From positions 1 through 50,597 of IMG/VR virus record IMGVR_UViG_3300009124_000027: a DNA stretch of 50,597 nt. The stretch is one strand, 5' to 3'. A model generated the notes under the pieces. The model had not been told where the DNA came from. It was given only the letters and a program-made list of their open reading frames with translations, and searched no databases. A program made the translations under genes and the position numbers. This document shows, in pieces, positions 34,357 through 44,462 of this stretch. The DNA comes from a virus. Each line of letters starts with the position of its first letter. Position 1 is the first letter of the stretch.

Positions 34357-37300
34357 ATGAGTTTTCATATTAATTCCGATAAAGAAAAAATTAGAGGCGT
34401 AAACCCTAAACTTATCGGTGATAATGAAGCTACAATCAGGATCGGTACTGGTTCGGATGAACGAGAAGTTTTCCGAGCAGAACTAGATGCCCTGAGTGGA
34501 TTGCCAAGAATTGGTATCAATAGAACTGGACAAAGAGTTGACAGTATTACTGTTGTTACTGGAGGTTCTGGTTATACTTCTCCACCAACTGTTAATATTG
34601 ATCCACCACCAGCTGGTGGTACACAGGCACTAGGAACAGCGTTTGTTGGAATTAATGGTCAAGTTTCAAACGTTGCTGTTAATGACCCAGGTAGTGGATA
34701 TACTACTGCTCCCAATGTTACATTTTCTGGTGGTGGTGGCGCTGGTGCTTCCGCAACCGCTACTCTAGATACCGTCGAATTTGAACTTGATATTAATGGT
34801 GCTATTAGAACTTCAACGTCTATTATTTCAGACACGGCGAGAGTTCTAAACCTTGATATTGATAACTTTGTTACTCCCGACTTGGAGTTAAGAGCTCCAA
34901 GCTTGAAAACATATGTAAACAATACTGGAGTTCTATTTACTCCAAACGATATTGTTAACAAAGACGAATTTGTATATGCTGATGCAAATGTATATCAGAT
35001 TTTAAATGACGGTAAGACAGGATCGCTTTTCCCTACGCACACAGATGGTATTGTTGTCAGTGGAAATGCTCTAGATGCTCCCATAGATCCTGGTGTGCAA
35101 TTGAAGCATATTGGATATAGAGTTATTGATCCAGAGGGATACCTCTATAATGAGACTGGTAATGCGGGTGCGTACCCTCGTTCTATCACCCCTTTACTTG
35201 GTGACAGATCAGACAAGATTGCAACAACAGAATACGTCCTCAACCTAGCTACAAACGACGTTGGCGGTCGTATTTACGTTTCCGAGCAAATTGGTTCTAA
35301 CTTGAACGATGGTCGTTCGGCAGTTGCTCCTGTGCAGACAATTAAAAGAGCAGCACAAATTGCTTGGAGTACACCTGGAGTAAAAGAAACTATTATTGTT
35401 GCTGGTGGAGATTATGTAGAAGATAACCCAATCTCTCTACCACCAGATGCATCGGTCGTTGGCGATAACCTGCGTCTTGTAATCATTAGACCTGCAAATC
35501 CAGGAAAGGATATTTTTAAATTTGGTGACAAAAACTATGTTACTGGAGTAACGTATAGAGACCAAGTTGATCCTGTTACTGGACAAGGTACTGCTACATG
35601 GCGATATGCCATGGTATTTGATGACAAGCAAAGAGTTATTATTGACAACGAAGTCAATGGAGATTTTGGAGTTGACTTCCCAATTGGTCACCAAATTATT
35701 GGACCAGATAGATTTAGACTAACTTTTGATTCTAATAATGGCGGAAATACTCTTGTCCCTGGTATTGATGCTGTCTCTAACATTCAAGGTGCTAGAACTA
35801 AAGTAATCTCTGTATTGTTTGATGAAATTTCTGGACCAAGTGCCTTTAATACAGGTTCAGTTGATGTAGAAATTATTAGTGGTGGTTTCTCAAATTCAGA
35901 ACCATTTACATATTATACTGGTGCCACACAAGGAGCACAGATAAATGGATTAACTGCTACACAAGCAGCAGGTAATAATTTAATTAGATTTACAACAGAT
36001 CCTAGCACATTAATTCCTGGAGGATCAATTGTTTACCTCGATGATGTAAACAATGATGTATTTACTGCTGGTTTCTATGAGATTACTGGTATTCTTCCAG
36101 ATCAAGCGCCAGCATACTGGGATGTTAGAGTTGGTGGATTGTTAGGAGCACCAACATTTAACAGTCTTGAAACATTTACTGGTGGTGTTGATGTATATGC
36201 TGCTAGTGCAACAACTGCAACTTTTAATTCAAATTCTGCAACTTCTATTAGAGCAGAAGGTGAAGTTGTTTCGGTTGACTATGACGTAACATCTACTTTA
36301 AACCTGACACGTATTGACTTCTCATTGCAAGGAGATCCAAGTATTGCTACTGGCGGTTTCCAGAGTAATCTATTTGGTAATGCTGAAGATCTTGGTGGTA
36401 TTGTATTCTATACAAACCCTCTATCTGGTGCTTCTAACATCCATGATTTTAAAGAAGGACAAGAAATTGAAATTTCTGGTTTGCAAACCCAAAATCCAGA
36501 TTTGAGTTTCTTAAATGGAAAACAAAGGATTTATAAAGTATTAGAAGATGCTGATGGTCGTTCCAGAAGATTTGTAATTCCAAAGAAAGCTCCAACAATC
36601 ACAACTGATAATTTTGATCCAGGGCAATTTGCAAAAGTAAAATCATACGCTAAGAGCATCACTTTATCTCTTAGAAACTCTCCAAGTAAGTTCCCTATTG
36701 CGACTCCTGTAGATAGAAGATATCAAGATGCTGTTACTTACATTCGTAATAACAGAGACTTCATTGCGGATGAAGTCGTAGGAAGAATCAATGCACAATT
36801 TGCTAAAGAATATTATTCTGTATACAATGTATCTGGAAATTCTTTCGACATTTACCTTGGACTAAGTGCATATCCACATACTTATGTAAGTGGCGGAACT
36901 GTAACCTTTGGTGGATCCACATATAACATTACTGGATTTACTTGGGATAATGCAGTTACTGGTGTCGCTACAGTTACTACATCGACTTTCACAGGAGTCA
37001 GCGAAGATGATACTGTAAAATTAGCAGATCTACTAATTTCCTGTGCAAATGGTCAGAAGATTTATCCAAGTTTCAGTATTCCAGTAGATGACGAGCAATG
37101 CCGTCAGGATATTGTACACTTCTTGAATGCTCTAGTAAGAGACTTAGAATTTGGAACCAACCATAATATTATTGAAGCTGGTAAGAAATATATTGTCGGT
37201 GCAAAAATTGATTATGTAGAGAATGAAATTATCCAAACTGTACGTGCAATTGAGTATGCTAGAGAACTAGCAATCTATGCAATGTGCAACTGGAGAACTG

Positions 37301-40300
37301 GAAACAGAACTACAAGCGATCCAGTATATGCTCCAGAATATTCTTCAGTTGCAAGATATTTCGATGACAGTGTAATCACAGCAACAGCAGGAACACCTGC
37401 TTGTGATGATGTAAGATCTGCTATCGATACTCTCGCATTCCTTTATATTGATGTTGTTGCTAACAACACATCAGGAACATATCTTGACGCAGCGTACCTA
37501 ATTGCTCGCAACAGAGATCTAATTGCTGATCAAGCATACTTAGAGACTTTAGTGCAGTATCCATCACTAGGTCTCAGCAATGTTGATGAGAGAAAGTGCC
37601 GTAGAGACATCAACTACATCATTGGTGGTTTGATTAGGGACCTTTCACTTGGCGGCAACTCTGGTATTGTAACTGCAGCAGAAAGTTATTATAATGGCAC
37701 TGCTTTGGTTGGCGTCCCACCAGCGGAACTTGGTGCTACTAGATATGCATTTACAAGAACTGGTGTTCTTGCTATTGCAGCAATGCGTAACTGGAAGGAT
37801 GCTTCTGGAAATGCGTATACAACTACATCTCCAATTCCACAATTTACAGATGCTACAATTCTAGCAGATCCAGCTGGGGATCCTCTCTGTGCTAATGTTG
37901 AGTCAACTATCAACACAGAGATGTCATTGTTGGATGGAATTTTAGAATTTGCAGAAACACCATCAAGTCCAACTGCTATTATTCCTGGTTCTACAACAAA
38001 AACTTACGGAATTTTATATGATACCACACAGATTACCACGTATCCAGATAGCTTCATCTACGATACACAAGGCACCAGAATGGCAGTTCGTGCTGATTAT
38101 GATGATTTCCCAATCATCGAGGCATCGCCATACACACAAAACGCTTCGGTAATCTCTTCCGCTGGTGGTAGTGGCGCGGAAATTGATGGTGCTAAAGTCA
38201 AACAACCCAACTGTCCTTTCCCTGGTCTAGAAGATGACGGTTCTGCATCATTCCCCAACCAAGGTAAATCCATGGTTGCTGCAGCGTTCACCATTGTATC
38301 TCAAGGTGGAACTGGATATATCATCAAGAATGATGGATACGTTCAGTTAGTTTCCGTTTTCTGCATTTTCTGTCAAGATGGTGTCTTGGCAGAGAGTGGT
38401 GGTTATGCATCTATCACTAACTCTGCTACAAACTTCGGTATATATGCATTAAGAGCAAACGGATTTAGAAGCGAAGCATATTCGTTCGACCAAGCAACTA
38501 TCCAATCAATCAGTCAAACTGCTGCTGGTAGAACTACCATGATCGTTACTGGTCTTGGCAGAGCTCCACTGGAGCACTATATTGCTAAGATTCCTGGTTA
38601 CTCAACACAGGCAAGCAACATTGAATTCTTCATTGATGCTGTAGATGCTGTTTCTGTTGCAGCTCCATTTACAGCAACTATCACACTAGCAAATGGTGAT
38701 GGTAATGATCCTCTCGTACTTGTTAGAGACTCTGATGGTACACTTATCACTGGTCTAACAGCATTACAGCAAGAGTTAACACCAGCTGGTTCTGCCAATT
38801 CCACAATCGCTTTCCATAGACCATCTATTGTTAACAGTTCCTCCCACACATGGGAATTTGCTGGTGCTGGTATTACATACAACGCACTTCCAGAAAACGG
38901 TGGCACAAAGATTGAAGCATATGAACAAGTAGATGGACCAAATGAAAACTATGGTCGTGTATATGTCTCTGGTACTGACGAACTTGGAGACTTTAAAGTT
39001 GGTACATTCGCTAGAATTGAAAACAGAACTGGTGCTATTACCTTCACGGGTACGGTTACGATCTCGGAAGTTGAATTCCTCAAACTGAAAGGTGGTACTG
39101 TTGTTGTTACTGGATTCTCTGCTGATAATACACTTGGTGGGGCAAATACATCCGACTCTAAGCTGCCAACTCAGAAAGCAGTTAGAGACTTTATCACCAA
39201 TAACCTTGGTGCATATATTAACAAACCATATTCCACAAATGCTGTTCCAAGATCTCTTGTGGAACTTACCGATTCTGGTAAAATTTCACTAGACCAAATC
39301 CCAGCACTCAGACCATTCAGTGTCTACACAGTTGCCGATGAACCAGGAAGACTTGATCTAGAAGGAGCACTTGCTGGTGATATTGCTATCCAACAGGATA
39401 CTCAAACTTCATTCATTTTGAATAATGATAATGATAGCTTGTTCCTCGGATTTGTCGTAGATCCAAACCTAACATTTAGCAACAATGGAGTTGGTGGTGT
39501 TTATACAGGATCTCCAGGTGGAGGAAGAATTCAGGCAACTGAATACAGACAGGGTATTGTATATCAACTAAACATTACCGATGGCGGATCTGGATATACA
39601 ACTGCTCCAACCGTAACAATTTCTTCTCCTGGTGGAACTGGCGTTCTAGCAACAGCTGTTTGTACAATTGCTGGCGGTGAAGTTGTTACACTAACAATTA
39701 CAGAAAATGCTGGATATTATGGAGGTTATGGTTATACCACAGCACCAACAGTAACTATTGCAGGACCTCCTGGTGCTGGTACTCAAGCAACCGCATCTGC
39801 GTTGATTGAAAGCAGATTGTATGGTGATATCATTAATAATATTAAAATTGAAGATACCGATTCTATCAATGATGATTCAGTACCATCAAATAATATTAAC
39901 ATTAATAGATCTGTAAATACTTCCGCATCTGATGGAGCTAACTGGGTATCTCTTTCTGCACAGGCTGTTAATATTGGAGATCTTACCGCAACTGCTGGTA
40001 GTGTTATTAGTTCGACACTTCTTGGTACGGGGTCAGCAAACTCATTTACATTTTTACGCGGTGATACATCATATGCTCCAGCAGTACAAACTGTTAAAGG
40101 AGCTGAAAGAAGATATTTTGCTCCTATTGTAGCACAAGCAGTTGGAGGATCCAGTCAGTTAATCTTTAATGAGGTTGATATTATTGATGATGCTGTAGTT
40201 GGACATGAAGTAAGTGAAAGTGTTACTGGTATTGCCGCCGATACATCAATCAACGGAATTGCTAGTACAGGTGGATTAACAACAGTTGCTCTCAACAATC

Positions 40301-43300
40301 CAATTACAAGTGGTGTAACAATTCCTGCAGGAACATTTATTGAATTCTTCCGTAGCCCATCTCCAGTTAAAATTGATTCCTTGCAAACAAAGAGTGACTT
40401 TGTTGCTGAAATTCTAATTGCAAATCCTGGTAGTAACTATACTCCAGGAGATTATAGAAATATTCCACTTACTGGAGCAAATGTTGGAAACGGTATAGAT
40501 CTTGAAGCTAATATTGTTGTAGATTCAAATGGTTCTATTGAAAGTGTAACTATTACAAATGGTGGTTCTAATTTCCAGAAGTATGAAAGTCCTACCTTAA
40601 ATGGAGACTTTACTATTACTATTCCAGTAGAGCTTGGACCAGGAAATGGTGCTATACTAGAAGCAAAAACAACCACCTCTACAAGATCACATGGTTTCGT
40701 TGGTCTTGACGTTGATAGAGTAACTGACGCAACAATTTCAGCAGATTTATTTGGAACAGCTGGTGTTGCTAGATTTAAAAAATCTCAGTTTATTATTGGA
40801 GCAAATGGTTCAGTTGAGATAAAAGATCAATCAAATTCAATTGCTAGTGGTCTAGACGCTGATTTACTCGATGGCGCACAAGGATCTGTTTATTTGGATG
40901 GTCAATATTTCTTCCAAGATTCTATCACTCCTCTGCAAATGCAGAAGAAAGTTGATTACGATTTCAACGTTCTTGGAAGTTCTGGTGAAACAGATAAGGT
41001 AAACACAATTACCATTAACCCCAACTCAAACGGAGCTCCTTTTGAATTCAAAAACGGATTAGCAATGAGAACCGTTTTTGATACCGCCGATGGTCTTTCT
41101 ACAGCATATCCTCAAGTTGTTTCTGGAAATTCCAATGCAACAAAGCACTTGGTAATGTCAATCAGAACTGCTGGGGATAGTTCAACTGTTGACGGTGGTG
41201 GTGTAAGACAGCTTGCATTTGCTAATGATGACAACTTGTACCTCCGTGGTTCTGGTGCTGCGCTAAACCAATTTGGTAACTGGGTAAAAATTTGGACCTC
41301 TGGAAATGATGGTCCTGGAAATGCTGTATCTGGTTTGGGTCCAGATGCTGATTTACTTGATACAAAACAAGGAACTTGGTATCAGCAACCATGGAACCTC
41401 AATATTAAGGATCCAAAAACCAACCAACCACAGCAACTCTGGGAAACTTATTTACCAAGATTCTTAGATACAACTACATTTAGAAATAAAATTCAAATTA
41501 AATCCTACAATGGAACAGATACTTCATATAGAATCTTCTTCAGACAGCTATTAGACATTAGTGCCACTGGAATTTACAGAATTGGTTATCCTGGTGGTAT
41601 CAATCTTTATGACAACACTGGTGCTGGTAACGTTGGCGATTTCTTTGTTGATAATGCAATTCAACACGTTGATGCAAATGATTCTGCTGAGAATTACACT
41701 ATTCTAGAAGGCAGGTTATCTTCTGGTGGTAGTTTTGCTAACGCTGTTTTTGCTGGAACTGCAAATATTCAAAGACGATTTGATGCATATGCATTGAATG
41801 AAGATAACAATATGTATTTCCCAGCAGAAATTGGGAATGATGGTGGTAATGGATTTGTAAGATTGGGTAGAAGAAATAATATTGCATCTACTCCTTACAT
41901 TCATTTCAATTCTTCTGCTGCTCCTGCTTTAGATGCTAATAGCAATCCAACATTTAACTCTGCTATTGTTGCAAGTGGAGGTGATGCAACAGAAGGTTCT
42001 GGTTCTATCAATGTTATTGTTGTAGATGAAAATGAATTTACAGTAAATTCATCCATTATTTGGAACGCAGGTAATGTTAACTTCAATTCCTCTAATGTAG
42101 CATCTACAGCATCCCTCAAGTCTGCTGTGATAAGAGATACTAATGGCAATTTCTCTGCTGGTACAATTACAGCAAGTTTAAGTGGACTTGCTAGCGATAA
42201 CGTAGCATTGGCTGGAGATACCATGACTGGCGCTCTCTTGATTACTAATGTTGACGAAAGTGCCCAAGCACTTAGCGTTTCTGGTAGAGCAGATTTCCTC
42301 GCTTCGGTAACTGTAGAAGATGATTTGAATGTTGATGCTGGAACTTTATATGTAGATTCTACTAACAATAAAGTAACTGTCAACAGTGCAACCAGTGGTC
42401 CTTCTTTACTTACTGTATATGATACTGATGGCAGCACTGGATACGTAGCAAATAATGCTCTTGCTGTACAAACATCACAATATAAGTTTACTGTTTGGAA
42501 TGCTTCAACTGGTGGCGAATCTGGCATGGTTCTTCGCCATGGAACAACAGCTTCAGAACCATCTGAATGGGGACTTTCTGTTGAAAGATCTGCAGCAAAT
42601 GTAGGAGACCTAATCTTCAGAACTAAGACTGGCACTTCTTCAAACGCAGAGAGACTAAGAATTGCTAATGCTGGTGATGTCACACCAGGAGCAACAGAAA
42701 CACAGCATTTAGGTACTGTTTCAAAACGTTGGGCAACTATCTTTGGTTCTGTTATCGACGCAAAAGATTCAGTCAAGATCAGTGATGCTAGTGGAAATAA
42801 TGGTGCCGAAATTCAGTTCTTAGGTGCAGGATCTGGAGCAGGTGGTGGTAGAAGCTGGAGAATGGGCAACGCTCTAAACTCTGGAGTGGATGTTTTTGAA
42901 ATCTCTTCTTCCGATTCTCTCGGTGGAACTGATTGGAGAACTGCTATTGCTGCTCCAAATACAGAAGCACCAGTAATGGCATTTGATGGTGCTACAAACG
43001 CTGTCGCTATTAATACAACTTCGTTCTCTGGAACTGACACTACAGTCACTCCAAATCAAGCGCGTAGTTATATTCTCAATGTTGAAGGTGATGTTAATAT
43101 CAATGGAAGTTTTTATAAAGATAATGCCGAGTTTGTAACTTCACGATGGACAGAATCGACCAATGATAGCGGTGCTAATATCTACAGAAATTCTAAGGTT
43201 GGTGTTGGTAACATTGCTGCTCCAGCATATCAATTAGATGTTAAAGGCGATATTAATTCTACTGGAAGTGTACGTGCAAGTGGTGATATCCAGTGGTTAG

Positions 43301-43452
43301 ATACTTATGGAATTGTAAAAACTAATAGAAATAATATTAATGAGGATCTATCGATTCCATCTAACACCAACGCTGTAAGTGCTGGTCCTATTACCATAAA
43401 TACTGGTAAGACCGTTACTATTCAATCTGACGCTAATTGGAGTATTGTATAA
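34357..43452 (+). CDS. Giant tail fibre, 3031 aa
   Basis: The protein begins with FHINSDKEKIRGVNPKLIG and two GSGYTSPPTV/GSGYTTAPNV repeats (about 68-140). From about 304 it has a pectin-lyase-like right-handed beta-helix start (RSAVAPVQTIKRAAQIA; ETIIVAGGDYVEDNPISLPP) that seems to resume near 1267 (GSGAEIDGAKV ... GGYASITNSATNFGIYAL). In between are two helical modules starting ECRQDI-like (DEQCRQDIVHFLNALVRD, near 912) and ERKCRRDINYIIGGLIRD (near 1077). Near 1602 is the fibre motif KLPTQKAVRDF; two more GSGY/GYGYTTAP repeats follow; near 2168 and 2330 are DADLLDG/DADLLDT fibre motifs; near 2620 GDTMTG. The end (SAGPITINTGKTVTI) is a common fibre C-terminus. No self-cleaving chaperone domain is visible. 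Likely the long receptor-facing fibre, with its own late promoter. Confidence 0.88.
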   Translation: MSFHINSDKEKIRGVNPKLIGDNEATIRIGTGSDEREVFRAELDALSGLPRIGINRTGQRVDSITVVTGGSGYTSPPTVNIDPPPAGGTQALGTAFVGINGQVSNVAVNDPGSGYTTAPNVTFSGGGGAGASATATLDTVEFELDINGAIRTSTSIISDTARVLNLDIDNFVTPDLELRAPSLKTYVNNTGVLFTPNDIVNKDEFVYADANVYQILNDGKTGSLFPTHTDGIVVSGNALDAPIDPGVQLKHIGYRVIDPEGYLYNETGNAGAYPRSITPLLGDRSDKIATTEYVLNLATNDVGGRIYVSEQIGSNLNDGRSAVAPVQTIKRAAQIAWSTPGVKETIIVAGGDYVEDNPISLPPDASVVGDNLRLVIIRPANPGKDIFKFGDKNYVTGVTYRDQVDPVTGQGTATWRYAMVFDDKQRVIIDNEVNGDFGVDFPIGHQIIGPDRFRLTFDSNNGGNTLVPGIDAVSNIQGARTKVISVLFDEISGPSAFNTGSVDVEIISGGFSNSEPFTYYTGATQGAQINGLTATQAAGNNLIRFTTDPSTLIPGGSIVYLDDVNNDVFTAGFYEITGILPDQAPAYWDVRVGGLLGAPTFNSLETFTGGVDVYAASATTATFNSNSATSIRAEGEVVSVDYDVTSTLNLTRIDFSLQGDPSIATGGFQSNLFGNAEDLGGIVFYTNPLSGASNIHDFKEGQEIEISGLQTQNPDLSFLNGKQRIYKVLEDADGRSRRFVIPKKAPTITTDNFDPGQFAKVKSYAKSITLSLRNSPSKFPIATPVDRRYQDAVTYIRNNRDFIADEVVGRINAQFAKEYYSVYNVSGNSFDIYLGLSAYPHTYVSGGTVTFGGSTYNITGFTWDNAVTGVATVTTSTFTGVSEDDTVKLADLLISCANGQKIYPSFSIPVDDEQCRQDIVHFLNALVRDLEFGTNHNIIEAGKKYIVGAKIDYVENEIIQTVRAIEYARELAIYAMCNWRTGNRTTSDPVYAPEYSSVARYFDDSVITATAGTPACDDVRSAIDTLAFLYIDVVANNTSGTYLDAAYLIARNRDLIADQAYLETLVQYPSLGLSNVDERKCRRDINYIIGGLIRDLSLGGNSGIVTAAESYYNGTALVGVPPAELGATRYAFTRTGVLAIAAMRNWKDASGNAYTTTSPIPQFTDATILADPAGDPLCANVESTINTEMSLLDGILEFAETPSSPTAIIPGSTTKTYGILYDTTQITTYPDSFIYDTQGTRMAVRADYDDFPIIEASPYTQNASVISSAGGSGAEIDGAKVKQPNCPFPGLEDDGSASFPNQGKSMVAAAFTIVSQGGTGYIIKNDGYVQLVSVFCIFCQDGVLAESGGYASITNSATNFGIYALRANGFRSEAYSFDQATIQSISQTAAGRTTMIVTGLGRAPLEHYIAKIPGYSTQASNIEFFIDAVDAVSVAAPFTATITLANGDGNDPLVLVRDSDGTLITGLTALQQELTPAGSANSTIAFHRPSIVNSSSHTWEFAGAGITYNALPENGGTKIEAYEQVDGPNENYGRVYVSGTDELGDFKVGTFARIENRTGAITFTGTVTISEVEFLKLKGGTVVVTGFSADNTLGGANTSDSKLPTQKAVRDFITNNLGAYINKPYSTNAVPRSLVELTDSGKISLDQIPALRPFSVYTVADEPGRLDLEGALAGDIAIQQDTQTSFILNNDNDSLFLGFVVDPNLTFSNNGVGGVYTGSPGGGRIQATEYRQGIVYQLNITDGGSGYTTAPTVTISSPGGTGVLATAVCTIAGGEVVTLTITENAGYYGGYGYTTAPTVTIAGPPGAGTQATASALIESRLYGDIINNIKIEDTDSINDDSVPSNNININRSVNTSASDGANWVSLSAQAVNIGDLTATAGSVISSTLLGTGSANSFTFLRGDTSYAPAVQTVKGAERRYFAPIVAQAVGGSSQLIFNEVDIIDDAVVGHEVSESVTGIAADTSINGIASTGGLTTVALNNPITSGVTIPAGTFIEFFRSPSPVKIDSLQTKSDFVAEILIANPGSNYTPGDYRNIPLTGANVGNGIDLEANIVVDSNGSIESVTITNGGSNFQKYESPTLNGDFTITIPVELGPGNGAILEAKTTTSTRSHGFVGLDVDRVTDATISADLFGTAGVARFKKSQFIIGANGSVEIKDQSNSIASGLDADLLDGAQGSVYLDGQYFFQDSITPLQMQKKVDYDFNVLGSSGETDKVNTITINPNSNGAPFEFKNGLAMRTVFDTADGLSTAYPQVVSGNSNATKHLVMSIRTAGDSSTVDGGGVRQLAFANDDNLYLRGSGAALNQFGNWVKIWTSGNDGPGNAVSGLGPDADLLDTKQGTWYQQPWNLNIKDPKTNQPQQLWETYLPRFLDTTTFRNKIQIKSYNGTDTSYRIFFRQLLDISATGIYRIGYPGGINLYDNTGAGNVGDFFVDNAIQHVDANDSAENYTILEGRLSSGGSFANAVFAGTANIQRRFDAYALNEDNNMYFPAEIGNDGGNGFVRLGRRNNIASTPYIHFNSSAAPALDANSNPTFNSAIVASGGDATEGSGSINVIVVDENEFTVNSSIIWNAGNVNFNSSNVASTASLKSAVIRDTNGNFSAGTITASLSGLASDNVALAGDTMTGALLITNVDESAQALSVSGRADFLASVTVEDDLNVDAGTLYVDSTNNKVTVNSATSGPSLLTVYDTDGSTGYVANNALAVQTSQYKFTVWNASTGGESGMVLRHGTTASEPSEWGLSVERSAANVGDLIFRTKTGTSSNAERLRIANAGDVTPGATETQHLGTVSKRWATIFGSVIDAKDSVKISDASGNNGAEIQFLGAGSGAGGGRSWRMGNALNSGVDVFEISSSDSLGGTDWRTAIAAPNTEAPVMAFDGATNAVAINTTSFSGTDTTVTPNQARSYILNVEGDVNINGSFYKDNAEFVTSRWTESTNDSGANIYRNSKVGVGNIAAPAYQLDVKGDINSTGSVRASGDIQWLDTYGIVKTNRNNINEDLSIPSNTNAVSAGPITINTGKTVTIQSDANWSIV

Positions 43453-44445
43453 ATGTCAACTCTTAATGTAGGGACAATTAATTTGTCTAGTGGCATGGTA
43501 TTGCCAGAATATGCTACTGCGAATTTGCCTCAAGGAGAAGCTGGATTATTGGTATATGATACCACAGCATCAAAGATTAGAGTTCATGATGGAACTAATT
43601 GGAAATCACTAGATAGTGGTATGTCTGCTCTTGGTGGAACCATTACAACATTTGGTGATTATAAAATTCACACATATACATCAACCTCAACTTTCACGGT
43701 AACTTCTCCTGGAATTGTTGAATATTTGATTGTTGGTGGAGGTGGTGCTGGTGGTGCAGGAGGCGGTGGTGCTGGAGGTCTTCTACAAGGTGCTCTGTTT
43801 ATACCAAATGGAACATATACGGTTGAAGTTGGAGCTGGCGGAGCAAAAACTACCAGTGGATCAAGAGGTCAGGCACCAAAAGGAGGAGATGGATTACAAA
43901 GTTCTTTGTTTGGTTTAATTGCTTACGGTGGTGGTGGTGGTTCTCAGGCAGGAACTGGCAATGCTGGCGGAGCTGTACAAAATAAAGCATCTGGTGGAGG
44001 TCAAGGTGGAGATGCCACTAGTGCTTACCGAGCACCAGGAATTGCTCCACAAGGTAATAGAGGTGGTAGGTCTTGGAGAGGTGGTTATGGTGGTCCTGGT
44101 GGTGGCGGAGGAGCTGGTGCTCAAGGACAAGATGCTACAAATGAATCTGGAAGTATTGGTAGGGGTGGTAATGGTGGCTCTGGTTTACCTTCAGCAATTA
44201 GTGGAACTCCAACTTGGTACGCTGGTGGCGGTGGTGGTGGATCAAACACCAACTCCAATACATCAAATGACCGTGGATTAGGCGGAAAAGGTGGTGGTGG
44301 TAATGGAGGAAGAATTCCTGATACGGGTGGTCAAAATGCTACTGCTAATACAGGAGGCGGTGGCGGTGGTGCAGAATATGAAGGATCTATTGCTGGTGGC
44401 GGATCTGGCGGATCTGGTATCGTAATCATTCGTTATAAGGGATAA
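43453..44445 (+). CDS. Glycine-rich fibre/adhesin protein, copy 1
   Basis: The 330-aa protein has three parts. The N-terminal anchor MSTLNVGTINLSSG ... is followed by the fibre motif LLVYDTTASKIRVHDGTNWK, then a strand-rich connector (IHTYTSTSTFTVTSPGIVEYLIV). The rest is glycine-rich, with GGGG(A)GG runs between short polar loops, and ends GGSGGSGIVIIRY. Glycine-rich tips such as those of T-even gp38 adhesins fold as packed polyglycine-II helices and bind receptors in their loops; by analogy this is a candidate adhesin. It starts directly after the giant fibre's stop and is the first of three paralogues. Confidence 0.85.
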   Translation: MSTLNVGTINLSSGMVLPEYATANLPQGEAGLLVYDTTASKIRVHDGTNWKSLDSGMSALGGTITTFGDYKIHTYTSTSTFTVTSPGIVEYLIVGGGGAGGAGGGGAGGLLQGALFIPNGTYTVEVGAGGAKTTSGSRGQAPKGGDGLQSSLFGLIAYGGGGGSQAGTGNAGGAVQNKASGGGQGGDATSAYRAPGIAPQGNRGGRSWRGGYGGPGGGGGAGAQGQDATNESGSIGRGGNGGSGLPSAISGTPTWYAGGGGGGSNTNSNTSNDRGLGGKGGGGNGGRIPDTGGQNATANTGGGGGGAEYEGSIAGGGSGGSGIVIIRYKG

Positions 44446-44451
44446 TAAATA
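44444..44451 (+). promoter_or_regulatory. Late-promoter-like AATAAATA before adhesin copy 2
   Basis: AATAAATA overlaps the stop codon of copy 1 and is followed directly by AGGAG. It is only 11 bases before the ATG at 44463, so a transcript from it would have almost no leader; it may be fortuitous. Confidence 0.35.
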
Positions 44452-44462
44452 GGAGAAAAATT

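Noticed and set aside
41901-42776. Long minus-strand ORF of 291 aa inside the giant fibre gene
   Set aside because: It lies wholly within a well-supported + strand gene, has low-complexity Ser/Val/Leu composition typical of an antisense shadow, and shows no motif or regulatory signals.
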